From the NCBI GenBank assembly GCA_944321175.1, contig CALUKI010000022.1, forward strand, positions 1 to 64,000: a stretch of DNA of 64,000 nucleotides, given 5' to 3'. Origin of the DNA: an uncultured Alistipes sp. (GTDB taxonomy: Bacteria > Bacteroidota > Bacteroidia > Bacteroidales > Rikenellaceae). The notes under the pieces are model-generated. The model was not told where the DNA came from and made no database searches. It worked only from the letters and a program-made list of their open reading frames with translations. Both the position numbers and the translations under genes were made by a program. Below are positions 17,971 through 27,652 of the stretch, piece by piece. Position 1 is the first letter of the stretch. Each line of letters begins with the position of its first letter.

Positions 17971-19479
17971 TTAATACCAACCCTCGGTCTGCGTCAGGGC
18001 GGAGTTCTTGTCGCGGGCGGATTTCGAAATCGGCCACAGCAGAATATTCGTATCGTTCCTGTGCTCGTTGAGATAGGGGTTGTAGTCCCAGATCTTGTCG
18101 AGCCGGATCAACGCCCACCAGATGACGCCCTCGGCGGGGAATTCGAGGAAGTACTCATCGACAAGAGCATCGAGTACGGCCTCCTGCGAGGCATCCGTAT
18201 AGTAGTTGGCCTTGCCGTAAGCACGTTCCGCTATGATGTTCAACGACTTCAGCGCTCCGGAATAATCCTTGCGATAATACTTCAGTTCGGCATCCATCAT
18301 GACGGCCAGGGCGGCGCGGTAGTAGATCAGATCGGCATCGAGAACCATCTTTCCGGCACTCATGTCGCCGAGGAACTTCCGGCAGAAGGTCAGCTCTCCG
18401 CCATCGGCGCCATAATTCCCCTCGCCGAGGTTGTACTTGACACGGATATCGCCCCTGTTGTCGCGGCTGTCGCGCAACTTGGCAAGAAACTCCTCGCCGT
18501 AATCGAGCCACTGCGTCTCGTAGATCGGCACGGGATTTCCCTGATAGCTTTTGGCGACATAGGCTTCGGGATAGGCGAAATACCAGCTGTAACCGCCGGT
18601 TTTGGACTCCGACTGATCGTTGTAGAGCGCGAAGACCACCTCCTTGCTGTTTTTCGACGGCTTGGTATTGTCGGCCATGCGGTCGAAGATGTCACCGTAG
18701 TCGTCGCAGAGCAGCGACGACGAGATGCCGATGGCATTCAAAGCGCTTTCGGCACTGTCCAGATAGGAGTCGCCGCCGCCCTGATTGGCATACATCCAGA
18801 GCGAATATTCGGCCTTGAGCATCAACACGGCGGTCTTCGTCGCCAGATACTTGTCCGTGCCGAGGTAATCGGCCAGAGCGAGCGCCGATTCGATATCCGA
18901 TCCGATTCGGGCATAGACATCGGCTTTGGGGGCGCGCACGGGATAGGTTTCGGGCTGGTTGACCGATTCGATCGGCTGCAGATTCAAGGGTACGTCGCCC
19001 CAGAGACGCGCCGCCCAGAAGTAGGCGTACGCACGGGCGAAATAGGCTTGTCCCATTGCCCAGTTCCGTTTTTCGTCCGTCATGGCGATCGACTCGCTGG
19101 GGGCATATTTGAGCACGGCATTCGACTGGTCGATAACCGAATAGAGTCCGGACCAGCCGCAGGAGGTGATGTTTGCCGTCATCGTATTCTGGATGACCTC
19201 GCGGCCGACCCAGACGTTGAAGAGCCGCGACGGGCCCCACATGTACTCACCCACGCGGAGTTCGCCCCAGTAGAAGACGTTGATCTGGCTCTGCACGAAA
19301 TTGGCGCGGAGTTCCGAGTAGATCCCATAGGTAGAGCCTTCGACCTGCACCGAGGTTTTCCACATGTTGCTGACCGACAACTGGTTGTCTTGCATAATAT
19401 CGAGCACGTCGCAGGAGAGGGCCGAGCAGCCGACCGCGACGGTCAAGAGCCATTTGTATATCGTATGTTCGATTTTCAT
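17971..19479 (-). CDS. SusD/RagB-family surface lipoprotein (502 aa)
   Basis: Substrate-binding lid of a SusCD outer-membrane importer. The lipoprotein signal ends CSALSC (Cys23). TPR-type helices with AMGQAYFARAYAYFWAARLWGDVPL are diagnostic for SusD. The C-terminus is typical (YLNEHRNDTNILLWPISKSA). It follows the SusC gene by 12 bp. Family proteins bind glycans or peptides and close over the SusC barrel; the ligand here is not apparent from sequence. Confidence 0.95.
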   Translation of the reverse strand: MKIEHTIYKWLLTVAVGCSALSCDVLDIMQDNQLSVSNMWKTSVQVEGSTYGIYSELRANFVQSQINVFYWGELRVGEYMWGPSRLFNVWVGREVIQNTMTANITSCGWSGLYSVIDQSNAVLKYAPSESIAMTDEKRNWAMGQAYFARAYAYFWAARLWGDVPLNLQPIESVNQPETYPVRAPKADVYARIGSDIESALALADYLGTDKYLATKTAVLMLKAEYSLWMYANQGGGDSYLDSAESALNAIGISSSLLCDDYGDIFDRMADNTKPSKNSKEVVFALYNDQSESKTGGYSWYFAYPEAYVAKSYQGNPVPIYETQWLDYGEEFLAKLRDSRDNRGDIRVKYNLGEGNYGADGGELTFCRKFLGDMSAGKMVLDADLIYYRAALAVMMDAELKYYRKDYSGALKSLNIIAERAYGKANYYTDASQEAVLDALVDEYFLEFPAEGVIWWALIRLDKIWDYNPYLNEHRNDTNILLWPISKSARDKNSALTQTEGWY

Positions 19480-19491
19480 GATTGATTCGCT

Positions 19492-22400
19492 TTAGAAGGT
19501 GACTTTCAGGTTGAACAGGAACTTGCTCGTGGGCGGGAAGATGTTCGGACGGTCCGACGTGCTCGAATTGGCGGTCGAAACCGACGTATATTGTCCCGAC
19601 GAAGAGGTTGCACCCATACCGGTTTCGGGGTTGATGGCACCCGTCACACCGGTCCAATAGGCGATCGTATTGCAGGTGATGCCTACGGTCAGCTTCTTCA
19701 TGTGGAGTTTCCGCACCCAGCGATCCGGCAGGTCGTAATAGAGCGACACGTCACGCAGGCAGAGATAATCGGCCTTCTCGACATTGAAATTGGAAGCACG
19801 GCCGTAGTTCGCATTTCCATAATCGGCGTCGTTGGGGAAATAACGGGCATACTTCGCATTGGTATCGCCGGGGTACTTCCAACAGTCATAGACATAGGAT
19901 GCAATGGCCGAGTTGCTGTATCCGATCGTATTCTGGAGCATACGGGTCTTCATGTAGTTGTAGATCGAGTGTCCGAGCGCATAGTCGAGATAGATCGACA
20001 GCGTAAGACGCTTGTAGCGGAAGGTATTGCTGATACCGCCCGTCGAATGCGGCACGACATTGCCCATGTAGAACATGTCTTCGGCATTGATAATCTCGTT
20101 TCCGTCGGTATCGCGGGCCGAGCCGTAACGGTTGCACCACTCATAGTCGCCGGCATCCTTGCGGCCTGCGACCTGTGCACCGTCGCTGACACGGTGTCCC
20201 TTGGACAGGGCGTCGTAGAGTGCGGCATCGGCTTCGGCCTCCGTCTGGATGATATGATCGATCTTGTAGCCATAGATACGGCCCAAAGGCTCTCCGACGG
20301 CCGTTCCGCCGAAGCGATAGCCCGTTTCGGACATCTTGTAGCCTCCGATCCGATAAGCGGTTTTTCCCGTCGGGTTTCCGTATTCATCCACCTCCTCATA
20401 AGCATACTCTTCGGGCAACGAGAGCACCTTGTTGCGGTTGAAGGAGTAGGTCAGGCCCAGGTTCCACGAAAAATTGCGCGTGCGGATCACATCGGCGCCG
20501 AACTCGAACTCGAAGCCGTAGAAACGGGCACTTCCGACATTGGCCTTCACACTCGAATAGGGCCCCGTATCGGGCATGGTGATCGAGAAGAGCATGTTGT
20601 CCGTCACCTTGTTATAGTAGTCGAAAATCACCCGGATGCGGTCATTGAGGAATCCCATGTCCAGACCGACATCCAGCTGTGTGGTCGATTCCCACTGCAT
20701 GTCGGCATTCTGCATGGCCGAGGGCAGGAAGGTGGTCATGCCGTTGTACTGACCCGTAGCAAAGGCGCCGTATGTATCGTAAAGACCGATTCCGTTATTA
20801 CCGGTCTGGCCGTAGGAGACGCGGAGCTTGAGGTTGTTCATCGACCGTTTCACCGACTCGAAGAACGGCTCTTCACTGATGACCCATGCGGCCGATGCTG
20901 CGGGGAAGAATCCCCACTGATTGCCCTTTGCGAACTTCGACGATCCGTCGTAACGGAACGTGGCCGAAACGATGTATTTCTGCGAGAAGTCATACGAAAG
21001 ACGGCCGAAGAACGACATCAGCGCCTGTTTCTCATCCTTGTTCGAGGCCGTAAAGTTGATACCTGAGCTGAGAATGGGCACATCGTCGGAGGCCGAACCA
21101 GTCGAGTTGGCCGTCAGGTACCAGTAGCGTTGTGTCATCAGCTCGTAACCGGCCATCGCACCGACGGTATGCTTGTCGTTGAAGGTGCGGTTGAAGTTGA
21201 GGTTGGCGGTAAACGTTTCACGCACGGTCTGCGTCCGCGTTTCGGTCGTCGAACGGGTCTGGCTGATGAGGTTGGGATAGCCGTCGACCTCGCCGTGCGC
21301 ATAGTAGCTTCCGCGATAGTTGTTGTTGTAATAGTTGTACTGGGCCATGGCGTCGAGACCGTCGATAATGCTCCATTTGAGGTTGAAGGTGCTCGATATG
21401 CGGTCCGTAGCGGTTTCGCGGTCATAGAAGGTCTCATAGAAAGAGGCAAGCTGCGCGTTGGCATTGCCGCCGCTGGAGAGCCATCCCACCTCTTCGTCAA
21501 AGCCCCGCGCCGTAGGTGCGAACATGATGCCGCGGCCGAAGGCATTGAAATAGTTGTCGGTAAACTTATGGGTGCGCTGGCGCGATATATCGAACGTCGT
21601 GGATGCCTCCAGATTCTTGAGGATCTTGAAGCTGGCATTGGCATGCGACGTGAAGACGTCGTAATCGCTCATGGCGAAGACGCCGTCATCGTCGAGATAG
21701 CTGATCGATGCGGCATAGCTCATCTTCTCGTTACCTCCGTTGACGCCGATATACTCCTTCTGCCAGAAGGCTTCGTTCATCCACTGGTCCTGGAAATCGG
21801 TGTCGGTAAAGATGATGACCTTGCTGTTGTCGAGCGGATCGAGCATCCATTCATAGCCGTCGGGAACCGTACCGCCCCACTCCAGATAACGGGTCGTGAA
21901 CTGGTTCCGGTTGGAGGTGTTTCCCGTACCTACCGCCACATTGGGACCGTCGAGCCACGCACTTGCCGCCAGCGTTCCGGTCGATTTTCCATAGATATTG
22001 GCGATGGCGGGACGCATCAGGGCGATCTGTTCGCGTGCGCTGAGCAGATCCCACTTCTTCGTCGGTTTCGAGAATCCGACCTGCACGTCGAACACGACCT
22101 GCGGGCCGAGCGAGGGGCTGCCCTTTTTCGTCGTGACGATGATGACGCCGTTCGAAGCGCGCGCACCGTAAATGGCGGCCGAAGCGGCATCCTTGAGGAC
22201 CTCCATCGATTCGATATCATTGGTGTTGATACCGGTCAGGTCGTCACGCAGGGCGCCATCGACGATATAGATCGGGTCGTTGCCCATGTTGATCGAAGAA
22301 CCGCCCCGGATCAGGAACCGGGGAGCTTCGCCCGACAGCGAACTGTTCGTGGCCACACGCAGGCCCGAAACCTTTCCCTTGAGGGCGTCGCCGACCGTTG

Positions 22401-23112
22401 CGACGGGCGCACCGTAGAGTTCGTCGCCATCGACCTTGGAGATCGAAGTGGTAAGGGTTCTGCGGGACTGGGTGCCGTAGCCGATAACCACCACCTCATC
22501 GACCATTTTGAGGTCTTCGGCCATCGTCACGTCGATAAGGGTTCGTTTTCCGACGGGTTCCTCCTGCGTTTTGTAACCGAGGTAGGTAAATTGCAGTTTC
22601 GCATTTTCGTTTTCGACATTCAGGCTGTAATGGCCGTCATTGTCGGTGGTGACGCCCATATAGGTGTCGGCGATCACCACGCTCACACCGGGCAGCGGTT
22701 TCCCGGATTCGTCACGCACGGTACCCTCGACCCGAATCGTCGAAGCGACGCTTTGGGCCTGAGGCTGGACTTTCGAGATGCGGACCAGCTTGCCCTCAAT
22801 CTCGAAGCCCACATTCTGGCCGGCGAAGATCTTGTCGAGGACCTTCCGCAACGGCTCATCGACGACATCTATCGAGATACGGGTCGTGGTATCGACATTG
22901 GCCGTACGCATGATAAATGCATACTGATAACGTTTCGTGATGGTTTCGAGGACATCGGAAATGGGCGCATTCCGCATTTTCAAGGTAATGGGCTCGTCAT
23001 TGTCGAGTTGTTGAGCCGATGCGCTCCATCCGCCACCGCACAAGAACAGCAGCATCAGCAGCATACAGCCGAATATTCTCGTGCATTTTTGGTTCATGAA
23101 GAGATAATTCAT
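19492..23112 (-). CDS. SusC/RagA TonB-dependent receptor with STN domain (1206 aa)
   Basis: Outer-membrane TonB-dependent importer. Order of domains: signal peptide (to about 34), STN/secretin-like signalling domain (41-115), CarboxypepD-regulatory-like domain (125-200, VEGTVRDESGKPLPGVSVV), SusC plug (205-330, including DVTMAED, GYGTQSRRTLTTSIS and GARASNGVIIVTTKKG), then the beta-barrel ending LFNLKVTF. The STN domain marks it as a transducer that talks to an anti-sigma factor, which fits the FecR and ECF-sigma genes directly upstream. An alternative start at 23097 (five residues shorter) gives an equally good signal peptide. Confidence 0.95.
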   Translation of the reverse strand: MNYLFMNQKCTRIFGCMLLMLLFLCGGGWSASAQQLDNDEPITLKMRNAPISDVLETITKRYQYAFIMRTANVDTTTRISIDVVDEPLRKVLDKIFAGQNVGFEIEGKLVRISKVQPQAQSVASTIRVEGTVRDESGKPLPGVSVVIADTYMGVTTDNDGHYSLNVENENAKLQFTYLGYKTQEEPVGKRTLIDVTMAEDLKMVDEVVVIGYGTQSRRTLTTSISKVDGDELYGAPVATVGDALKGKVSGLRVATNSSLSGEAPRFLIRGGSSINMGNDPIYIVDGALRDDLTGINTNDIESMEVLKDAASAAIYGARASNGVIIVTTKKGSPSLGPQVVFDVQVGFSKPTKKWDLLSAREQIALMRPAIANIYGKSTGTLAASAWLDGPNVAVGTGNTSNRNQFTTRYLEWGGTVPDGYEWMLDPLDNSKVIIFTDTDFQDQWMNEAFWQKEYIGVNGGNEKMSYAASISYLDDDGVFAMSDYDVFTSHANASFKILKNLEASTTFDISRQRTHKFTDNYFNAFGRGIMFAPTARGFDEEVGWLSSGGNANAQLASFYETFYDRETATDRISSTFNLKWSIIDGLDAMAQYNYYNNNYRGSYYAHGEVDGYPNLISQTRSTTETRTQTVRETFTANLNFNRTFNDKHTVGAMAGYELMTQRYWYLTANSTGSASDDVPILSSGINFTASNKDEKQALMSFFGRLSYDFSQKYIVSATFRYDGSSKFAKGNQWGFFPAASAAWVISEEPFFESVKRSMNNLKLRVSYGQTGNNGIGLYDTYGAFATGQYNGMTTFLPSAMQNADMQWESTTQLDVGLDMGFLNDRIRVIFDYYNKVTDNMLFSITMPDTGPYSSVKANVGSARFYGFEFEFGADVIRTRNFSWNLGLTYSFNRNKVLSLPEEYAYEEVDEYGNPTGKTAYRIGGYKMSETGYRFGGTAVGEPLGRIYGYKIDHIIQTEAEADAALYDALSKGHRVSDGAQVAGRKDAGDYEWCNRYGSARDTDGNEIINAEDMFYMGNVVPHSTGGISNTFRYKRLTLSIYLDYALGHSIYNYMKTRMLQNTIGYSNSAIASYVYDCWKYPGDTNAKYARYFPNDADYGNANYGRASNFNVEKADYLCLRDVSLYYDLPDRWVRKLHMKKLTVGITCNTIAYWTGVTGAINPETGMGATSSSGQYTSVSTANSSTSDRPNIFPPTSKFLFNLKVTF

Positions 23113-23311
23113 ACTTTTGTCAGGTTTTGTAGATTGGTTACAGTCTCAAAATTGGAGTCGGAGAATGATAACGGCATTCTTCGACTTGTTTTTTCTCAGG
23201 ATCTTTTCTTCATAGGCATTCAATTCGGTATTAAGGGGTCTCTGTATCTGTTATTGTATAGTCTGTTCGTTTCACTGCTGTCGTTTTCCGCGTTCGGGAA
23301 TCGGAGGCCCG

Positions 23312-24322
23312 CTACCTGCGCGCACGTTCGATTTCGATGATGGAGCCGTCGCGCCGGATGCGCAGCGTATGATGGATATTCAAGGCGTCGAGCAGTTCAT
23401 CGAGCTCCCACCCGCTGGCAAATGTCGCGAAATAGGTTTCATCGAGCAACGAGGCATCGCGGATGACGATCTGCACGTCGAAGATCCGCTCCAGATCACG
23501 GGCAATCTCTCCGAGCGTCATGTGCCGGAATGCATGATATCCGTCTCTCCATGAAGCGTAATGGGTATGGTCGAACCGCTCGTGGACGATCTCGCTCGTA
23601 GCGTTATCGACGAGCAGCCGGTCGCCGGGCTTCATCAGGAAACGGGTGCCGTCACCGTCTTTCTTCAACGCCAGCGAGATGCTTCCTTCGAGCAACGAGG
23701 CCTCGACGTATTTGTCCCCGTTGTATGAGCGGAGATTGAAGCGCGTACCGAGCACGCGGATATCGACATTCTTGGTATCGACACGGAACGGGCGTTCGGG
23801 ATCTTTTTTCACATCCAGATAGATTTCGCCGCTGACGAAAAGCCGGCGTTCGCGATCGAACCGTTCGGGATAGAAGAGATAGGTTCCGGCATTGAGCCAG
23901 ATGCGGCTGCCGTCGGGGAGCGTGATTTCACGGGTCTGCCCATGGGGCGCATAGACTTCGACCCATTCGGGCTGCGGCGGGATCTGCCGGACGGCATACC
24001 CATAGACGCACACGACGAGCAACAGGACGGCAGCGCTCTGCGCCACCCAGCGCAGGATCCGGTTCGGGGCGAACCGTTTCCGCTTTTGTCCGAAGATCCG
24101 GTCGGTCAATGCACGATAGCGTTTTTCGGTCATTTCGGCCGGAGCGACGTTTTGCAGGGATTCCTGCCAGAAGGCCTGCAGTACCTCTTCGACAAAATCA
24201 CCGCTCTGCGCCGCCGTTCGGATCTCTTCGGAATCATGGTCGAGCAGCCATTTCCGAAGTTCTTCCCGCATGCCGGCATCATTGCCGTGTTCGAGGTAAC
24301 GTCTGAGTGATTCTTTCTGCAT
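23312..24322 (-). CDS. FecR-family anti-sigma factor (336 aa)
   Basis: Inner-membrane anti-sigma regulator. A cytoplasmic N-terminal domain (1-90), one membrane segment (about 91-112), the FecR domain (about 120-215, with ITLPDGSRIWLNAGTYLFYPE and VLGTRFNLRSY) and the C-terminal domain typical of Bacteroidetes FecR (about 255-335, HMTLGEIARDLERIFDVQI) are seen. It would hold the ECF sigma inactive until the SusC STN domain signals substrate. It sits between the sigma gene and susC with gaps of about 200 bp on each side. Confidence 0.94.
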   Translation of the reverse strand: MQKESLRRYLEHGNDAGMREELRKWLLDHDSEEIRTAAQSGDFVEEVLQAFWQESLQNVAPAEMTEKRYRALTDRIFGQKRKRFAPNRILRWVAQSAAVLLLVVCVYGYAVRQIPPQPEWVEVYAPHGQTREITLPDGSRIWLNAGTYLFYPERFDRERRLFVSGEIYLDVKKDPERPFRVDTKNVDIRVLGTRFNLRSYNGDKYVEASLLEGSISLALKKDGDGTRFLMKPGDRLLVDNATSEIVHERFDHTHYASWRDGYHAFRHMTLGEIARDLERIFDVQIVIRDASLLDETYFATFASGWELDELLDALNIHHTLRIRRDGSIIEIERARR

Positions 24323-24521
24323 ACTTTTTCATGCGGGGCCTCGCCCGCTTTATTAATAATACGGAATAGGAAAGGCGCTGCACCTGCCCGGAGCGGGATT
24401 TTTTTCAAGAAAAAATGGCGGGAACAGGGCGTTCGCCCGAAAGGCTGGAGACGGAATACGCCGCAGCAGCGGGGCCGTCGCCGCACAGTCCGCCAGCAGA
24501 ACCGGCCGGAAGTGCAGATTC

Positions 24522-25094
24522 TCACTGCAGCAGCAGGAAAAGAGCGACCCAGCATCCGAACCTTCCGATCTTTTCACGCAAGGTTCTCAACGCCAGATTC
24601 AGATGGCCTTCGACGGTACGTTTGGAGATATGGAGCCGCACGGCAATCTCCTCGTTCGACAGACCGTCGATACGGCTCAGGCGGAAAACCTCCCGGCGTT
24701 GTGCGGGCATGTTGTCGATCTCGTCGAGAAGAGCCTGTTTTATTCGGGAGAGGTCATAGGCGCTTTCGGCCTGGGCCTGCACATGAGCGGCATCCTGCAA
24801 CATGTCGAGCCGCAGAGCGCGCCGGTAATAGGTGTCGGACCGGAAATAGTCCGCAATTTCGTGCCGCGTCAACACATAGATGAAAGAGTTGAAATTTCTG
24901 TCGGGATCGAGCGCCGCCCGTTTCAGCCAGAGCCGGATAAAGACATTCTGTGCAATCTCTTCGGCATGGAATTCATCATCGACGATTCCGCGGGCGAAGA
25001 GGCAGACACCGTTGTAATACCGTTCAAATATCAATTTGAACGATACGAGATCGCCTTGACGAATCCGACATATGAGTTCTCGTTCCGAAAGCAT
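24522..25094 (-). CDS. ECF-type sigma-70 factor (190 aa)
   Basis: Bacteroidetes FecI-like ECF sigma factor. Region 2 is at about 20-90 (FERYYNGVCLFARGIVDDEFHAEEIAQNVFIRLW) and region 4 at about 130-180 (MPAQRREVFRLSRIDGLSNEEIAVRLHISKRTVEGHL). A good Shine-Dalgarno, GGGAGGAC (25101-25108), precedes the ATG, unusual in this window. Together with FecR and the STN-bearing SusC it forms a three-part cell-surface signalling system expected to induce the SusCD genes. The C-terminal tail is hydrophobic (CWVALFLLLQ). Confidence 0.94.
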   Translation of the reverse strand: MLSERELICRIRQGDLVSFKLIFERYYNGVCLFARGIVDDEFHAEEIAQNVFIRLWLKRAALDPDRNFNSFIYVLTRHEIADYFRSDTYYRRALRLDMLQDAAHVQAQAESAYDLSRIKQALLDEIDNMPAQRREVFRLSRIDGLSNEEIAVRLHISKRTVEGHLNLALRTLREKIGRFGCWVALFLLLQ

Positions 25095-25673
25095 CGGGCA
25101 GTCCTCCCAGCACCTGCAATCAGGCTATATAATACAATAAGTCAACGTTTTATCTTCAAACAAGGCATAACGACACCGCCAAATACGGGCCTAAATATAG
25201 TATAAAAATAGCGATAAAATTCCATATATACAATTTCGGAGGCCGGAGTTTCCGTGAATGGCCATGAATATGAACGGAGTATCGAGTTTCCTGTTTGTCT
25301 CCATCCGCAATATTTCGGCTCCAATTCGTCGATCCGCCATTTTTCCCACCTCTCCCGTCCCATACGGCACCCGCCGTATTCACCCTCCTTCATGCTTGCC
25401 TGTTCCATCCGGCCCTCCGGACAATCTGTTTCTCGCCCCTGTCCCCGCTCCTCCAGGCCCCGTTCCTTCCCGCACTTTCCCCATCGACTGCTCCTCCGGC
25501 CCTTGCCCTTCCGGCTCCTTTTCCCGCCCTCTATTTTCACCGCTCCGCTCCCCACATCCCGAACATACGCACATAAGACAATACAGCCGATGTCGGTGGA
25601 CATCGGCCGCATAAATCCGTATGGCCGCTCTCCGGCCACAGCCCGAAGAGGCCGGATCCAGATGGAAAGTGGG
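25095..25673. other. Intergenic region with pyrimidine-rich stretch
   Basis: About 580 bp between tatC and the ECF sigma gene. The right part, about 25320-25560, is strongly pyrimidine-rich on the plus strand (many CCT, CCC, TTCC runs). The open frames across it on both strands are low-complexity (proline/serine on plus, glycine/arginine/glutamate on minus) and do not look like proteins. The left part, 25140-25240, is AT-rich and probably carries the sigma promoter, but no confident box was found. Confidence 0.5.
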
Positions 25674-26474
25674 TTATCCCTTGACAAAGCGGATGCTCAG
25701 TTCATAGAGCAGGTAAAGCGGCAGGAAAACGACCATCAGCGTAAAGGGATCCCCCGAAGGGGTAATGACGGCCGAAAGGAGCAGCAATACGACGATGGCA
25801 TGCCGGCGGTATTTCCGCAGGAATTCTTTGGTCACAAGACCCATTTTCGAGAGCAGCCACGCCAGCAGCGGCAGTTCGAAGACAATCCCCATCATGAAGA
25901 TCAGCATCAGGAAGTTCCCCATGTAGGAGTTCAGCGAGATCTGGTTGACGATCGACGAACTGAGCCGGTATTCGGTCAGGAACCGGAACGTAAAAGGGAA
26001 AACGAGCGTATAGCCGACCGCACAGCCCAGAAAGAACATGAACGTACCGCCGATGAAAGCCCCCGCGACACTTTTCCGTTCGTTCGCGAAGAGGGCGGGC
26101 TGCACAAAGCGCCAGATTTCGAACACCAGATAGGGGAACACGAGCAGCAGGGCGCACCAGAACGACGTGCTTATATGGGTCAGGAACTGCGATGCGACAT
26201 TGATATTGATGATTTCGACACGGAAGGTTCCATCGCTGAAGTTGGGCAGCAGGGGGTTGTCACCGCCCCAGCTTGCCAGCCAGCGGTAGAGGAAGAAATC
26301 CGACGTCGTAGGGGCCAGAATGACATGGTCGAACAGATAAGGCATGGCGCAGAAACAGGCGATCAGACAGACGAACAATGCCGCAACCACCCGGAACAAC
26401 GTCCAGCGCAACTCTTCGAGATGCCCCCAGAATGTCATCTCAACCTCTCCGGTCCCCTCCTTTTCCTTTGCCAT
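25674..26474 (-). CDS. tatC: Sec-independent protein translocase TatC (266 aa)
   Basis: Core receptor of the twin-arginine export system. Six membrane segments and the hallmark N-terminal MTFWGHLEELRWTLFR are visible, plus the conserved periplasmic and C-terminal segments (FALPLLAWLLSKMG-like FELPLLAWLLSKMG; SAVITPSGDPFTLMVVFLPLYLLYE). The ATG at 26474 is chosen; the longer frame upstream is low-complexity. The gene is the last of a minus-strand group beginning with tatA at 30310, and the group encodes a protein with a Tat signal. Confidence 0.94.
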   Translation of the reverse strand: MAKEKEGTGEVEMTFWGHLEELRWTLFRVVAALFVCLIACFCAMPYLFDHVILAPTTSDFFLYRWLASWGGDNPLLPNFSDGTFRVEIININVASQFLTHISTSFWCALLLVFPYLVFEIWRFVQPALFANERKSVAGAFIGGTFMFFLGCAVGYTLVFPFTFRFLTEYRLSSSIVNQISLNSYMGNFLMLIFMMGIVFELPLLAWLLSKMGLVTKEFLRKYRRHAIVVLLLLSAVITPSGDPFTLMVVFLPLYLLYELSIRFVKG

Positions 26475-26611
26475 GATCCGCAATCTTTCATTTATGTCCT
26501 GTCCTGCCGCCCGACCCTGTTCGGGCGGGGGACTCTTTCTCGTTTCGGCATTCGCCGCTCCGGCCATGCCGCGCCGCACGCCGGAGTGTCCGCCGGCAAC
26601 GGCTGCAAAGA

Positions 26612-26650
26612 GAGAGCATCCGGCCATCGGCACGACGGCCGGACGCTCTC
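26612..26650 (-). terminator. Strong hairpin after isomerase-like gene
   Basis: A 14-bp stem GAGAGCATCCGGCC / GGCCGGACGCTCTC (one mismatch) lies 19 bp past the stop of the 26669-27577 gene. The minus strand continues TCTTTG, so the U-tract is short. It probably reduces transcription into tatC or protects the upstream mRNA end. Confidence 0.55.
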
Positions 26651-26668
26651 GGTCACATCGTCCGGAAT

Positions 26669-27577
26669 TTATTTTTCGTACGACGGTTCGACGAAAGTGG
26701 CTGCAAGCAGATAATCGATGCACTCACGCACGCTGCGCAGGACATCGCCATAGCTCGACCCCTCCATCTCGACGATAATATTCTCCACACCGGCCGTTTC
26801 GGCATTGCGGAAGATGGCGTCATAACCGACCATACCGCTCTGTCCGACCTCACGACGGTCCTTGATATGGAGCAGCCGGAAACGCCCCGGATATTTATTG
26901 AAATAATCGACCGGACTGGCCTGCCCCATCACGGCCCAATAGACATCCATCTGGAAGAAGAGCTTGTCGGGATCGGTATTCTCAAGCATGTAGTCGAGTA
27001 TTACCTGATCCTCCACCTTCTTGAACTCCTTGGAATGGTTGTGATAGCCGAGTTTCAACCCTGCGGCATTGCACCGTGCGCCTACTTCGTTGAAGTAGCG
27101 GCAATAGGTCTGCAGCTCGTCCAGCGTCTTCACCCGATACATCGAGGGGATGACGATATACTTCGCACCGGCACGTTTATGGGCGTCGATGCAGACGTCC
27201 CACCACTTAAGGGATTCCGAGAAGTCTCCCGAAGCGAGCTCCTCCTCCGAGAGGTTGTGCTTGCAGTGCGCGGAGAGCACCTTCATGCCGGTAGCCTCCA
27301 CATCCTGACGGAACTGTTCGGGCGTCTGATCGTAGATCAGTCCATCCTTGTAGCTTGCCGCCTCGACGGAGGTATATCCCATGTCGGCCAGAGCCTGCAA
27401 TACGGGTTTGTAGTCCCCTTTGCTCTTGCCGAAGACACCGATCAGATCCCGTACGGAATAGAGCTGTATTCCGACCTCCTTTTTCACCGGCTCGGGCTGT
27501 TTCTGCTGCGCGCAGCAGGAGGAGAGCCCGACAATGCAGAGACATGCACCGGCGATCAACAACAGTTTTCTTTTCAT
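26669..27577 (-). CDS. Sugar phosphate isomerase/epimerase-like lipoprotein (302 aa)
   Basis: TIM-barrel protein of the AP-endonuclease-2/xylose isomerase-like superfamily. The start at 27577 gives a lipoprotein signal (MKRKLLLIAGACLCIVGLSSC, Cys21). The barrel begins VGIQLYSVRDLI. Metal-site candidates are visible in GYHNHSKEF, FFQMDVYWAV, LLHIKDR and the terminal IIVEME. The lipid anchor means it acts outside the cytoplasm, so phosphorylated substrates are unlikely. It is co-directional with the DUF1080 and Gfo/Idh/MocA genes, a set seen in 3-keto-sugar processing loci. Confidence 0.85.
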   Translation of the reverse strand: MKRKLLLIAGACLCIVGLSSCCAQQKQPEPVKKEVGIQLYSVRDLIGVFGKSKGDYKPVLQALADMGYTSVEAASYKDGLIYDQTPEQFRQDVEATGMKVLSAHCKHNLSEEELASGDFSESLKWWDVCIDAHKRAGAKYIVIPSMYRVKTLDELQTYCRYFNEVGARCNAAGLKLGYHNHSKEFKKVEDQVILDYMLENTDPDKLFFQMDVYWAVMGQASPVDYFNKYPGRFRLLHIKDRREVGQSGMVGYDAIFRNAETAGVENIIVEMEGSSYGDVLRSVRECIDYLLAATFVEPSYEK

Positions 27578-27600
27578 ACTGACTGACAGTTTGTTCCGAC

Positions 27601-27633
27601 CTGCTGCAACACCCGACACGGGTGCTGCAGCAG
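27601..27633 (-). other. Intercistronic hairpin
   Basis: A 15-bp stem CTGCTGCAACACCCG / CGGGTGCTGCAGCAG with a 3-nt loop and one mismatch sits between the DUF1080 gene and the isomerase-like gene. No U-run follows on the minus strand. It may be an RNA-processing or stabilising element giving different levels of the two messages. Confidence 0.55.
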
Positions 27634-27652
27634 AGATCGGATGGTCGGAAGA

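Noticed and set aside
13235..21066. Long plus-strand open frames (867, 666, 474 and 491 codons) opposite the SusCD locus
   Set aside because: Their translations are low-complexity and phase-locked to the real minus-strand genes, which have signal peptides and known domains.
25142..25687. 181-codon minus-strand frame between tatC and the sigma gene
   Set aside because: Low-complexity G/R/E-rich translation over a purine-rich strand, and it overlaps the end of tatC. No supporting features.
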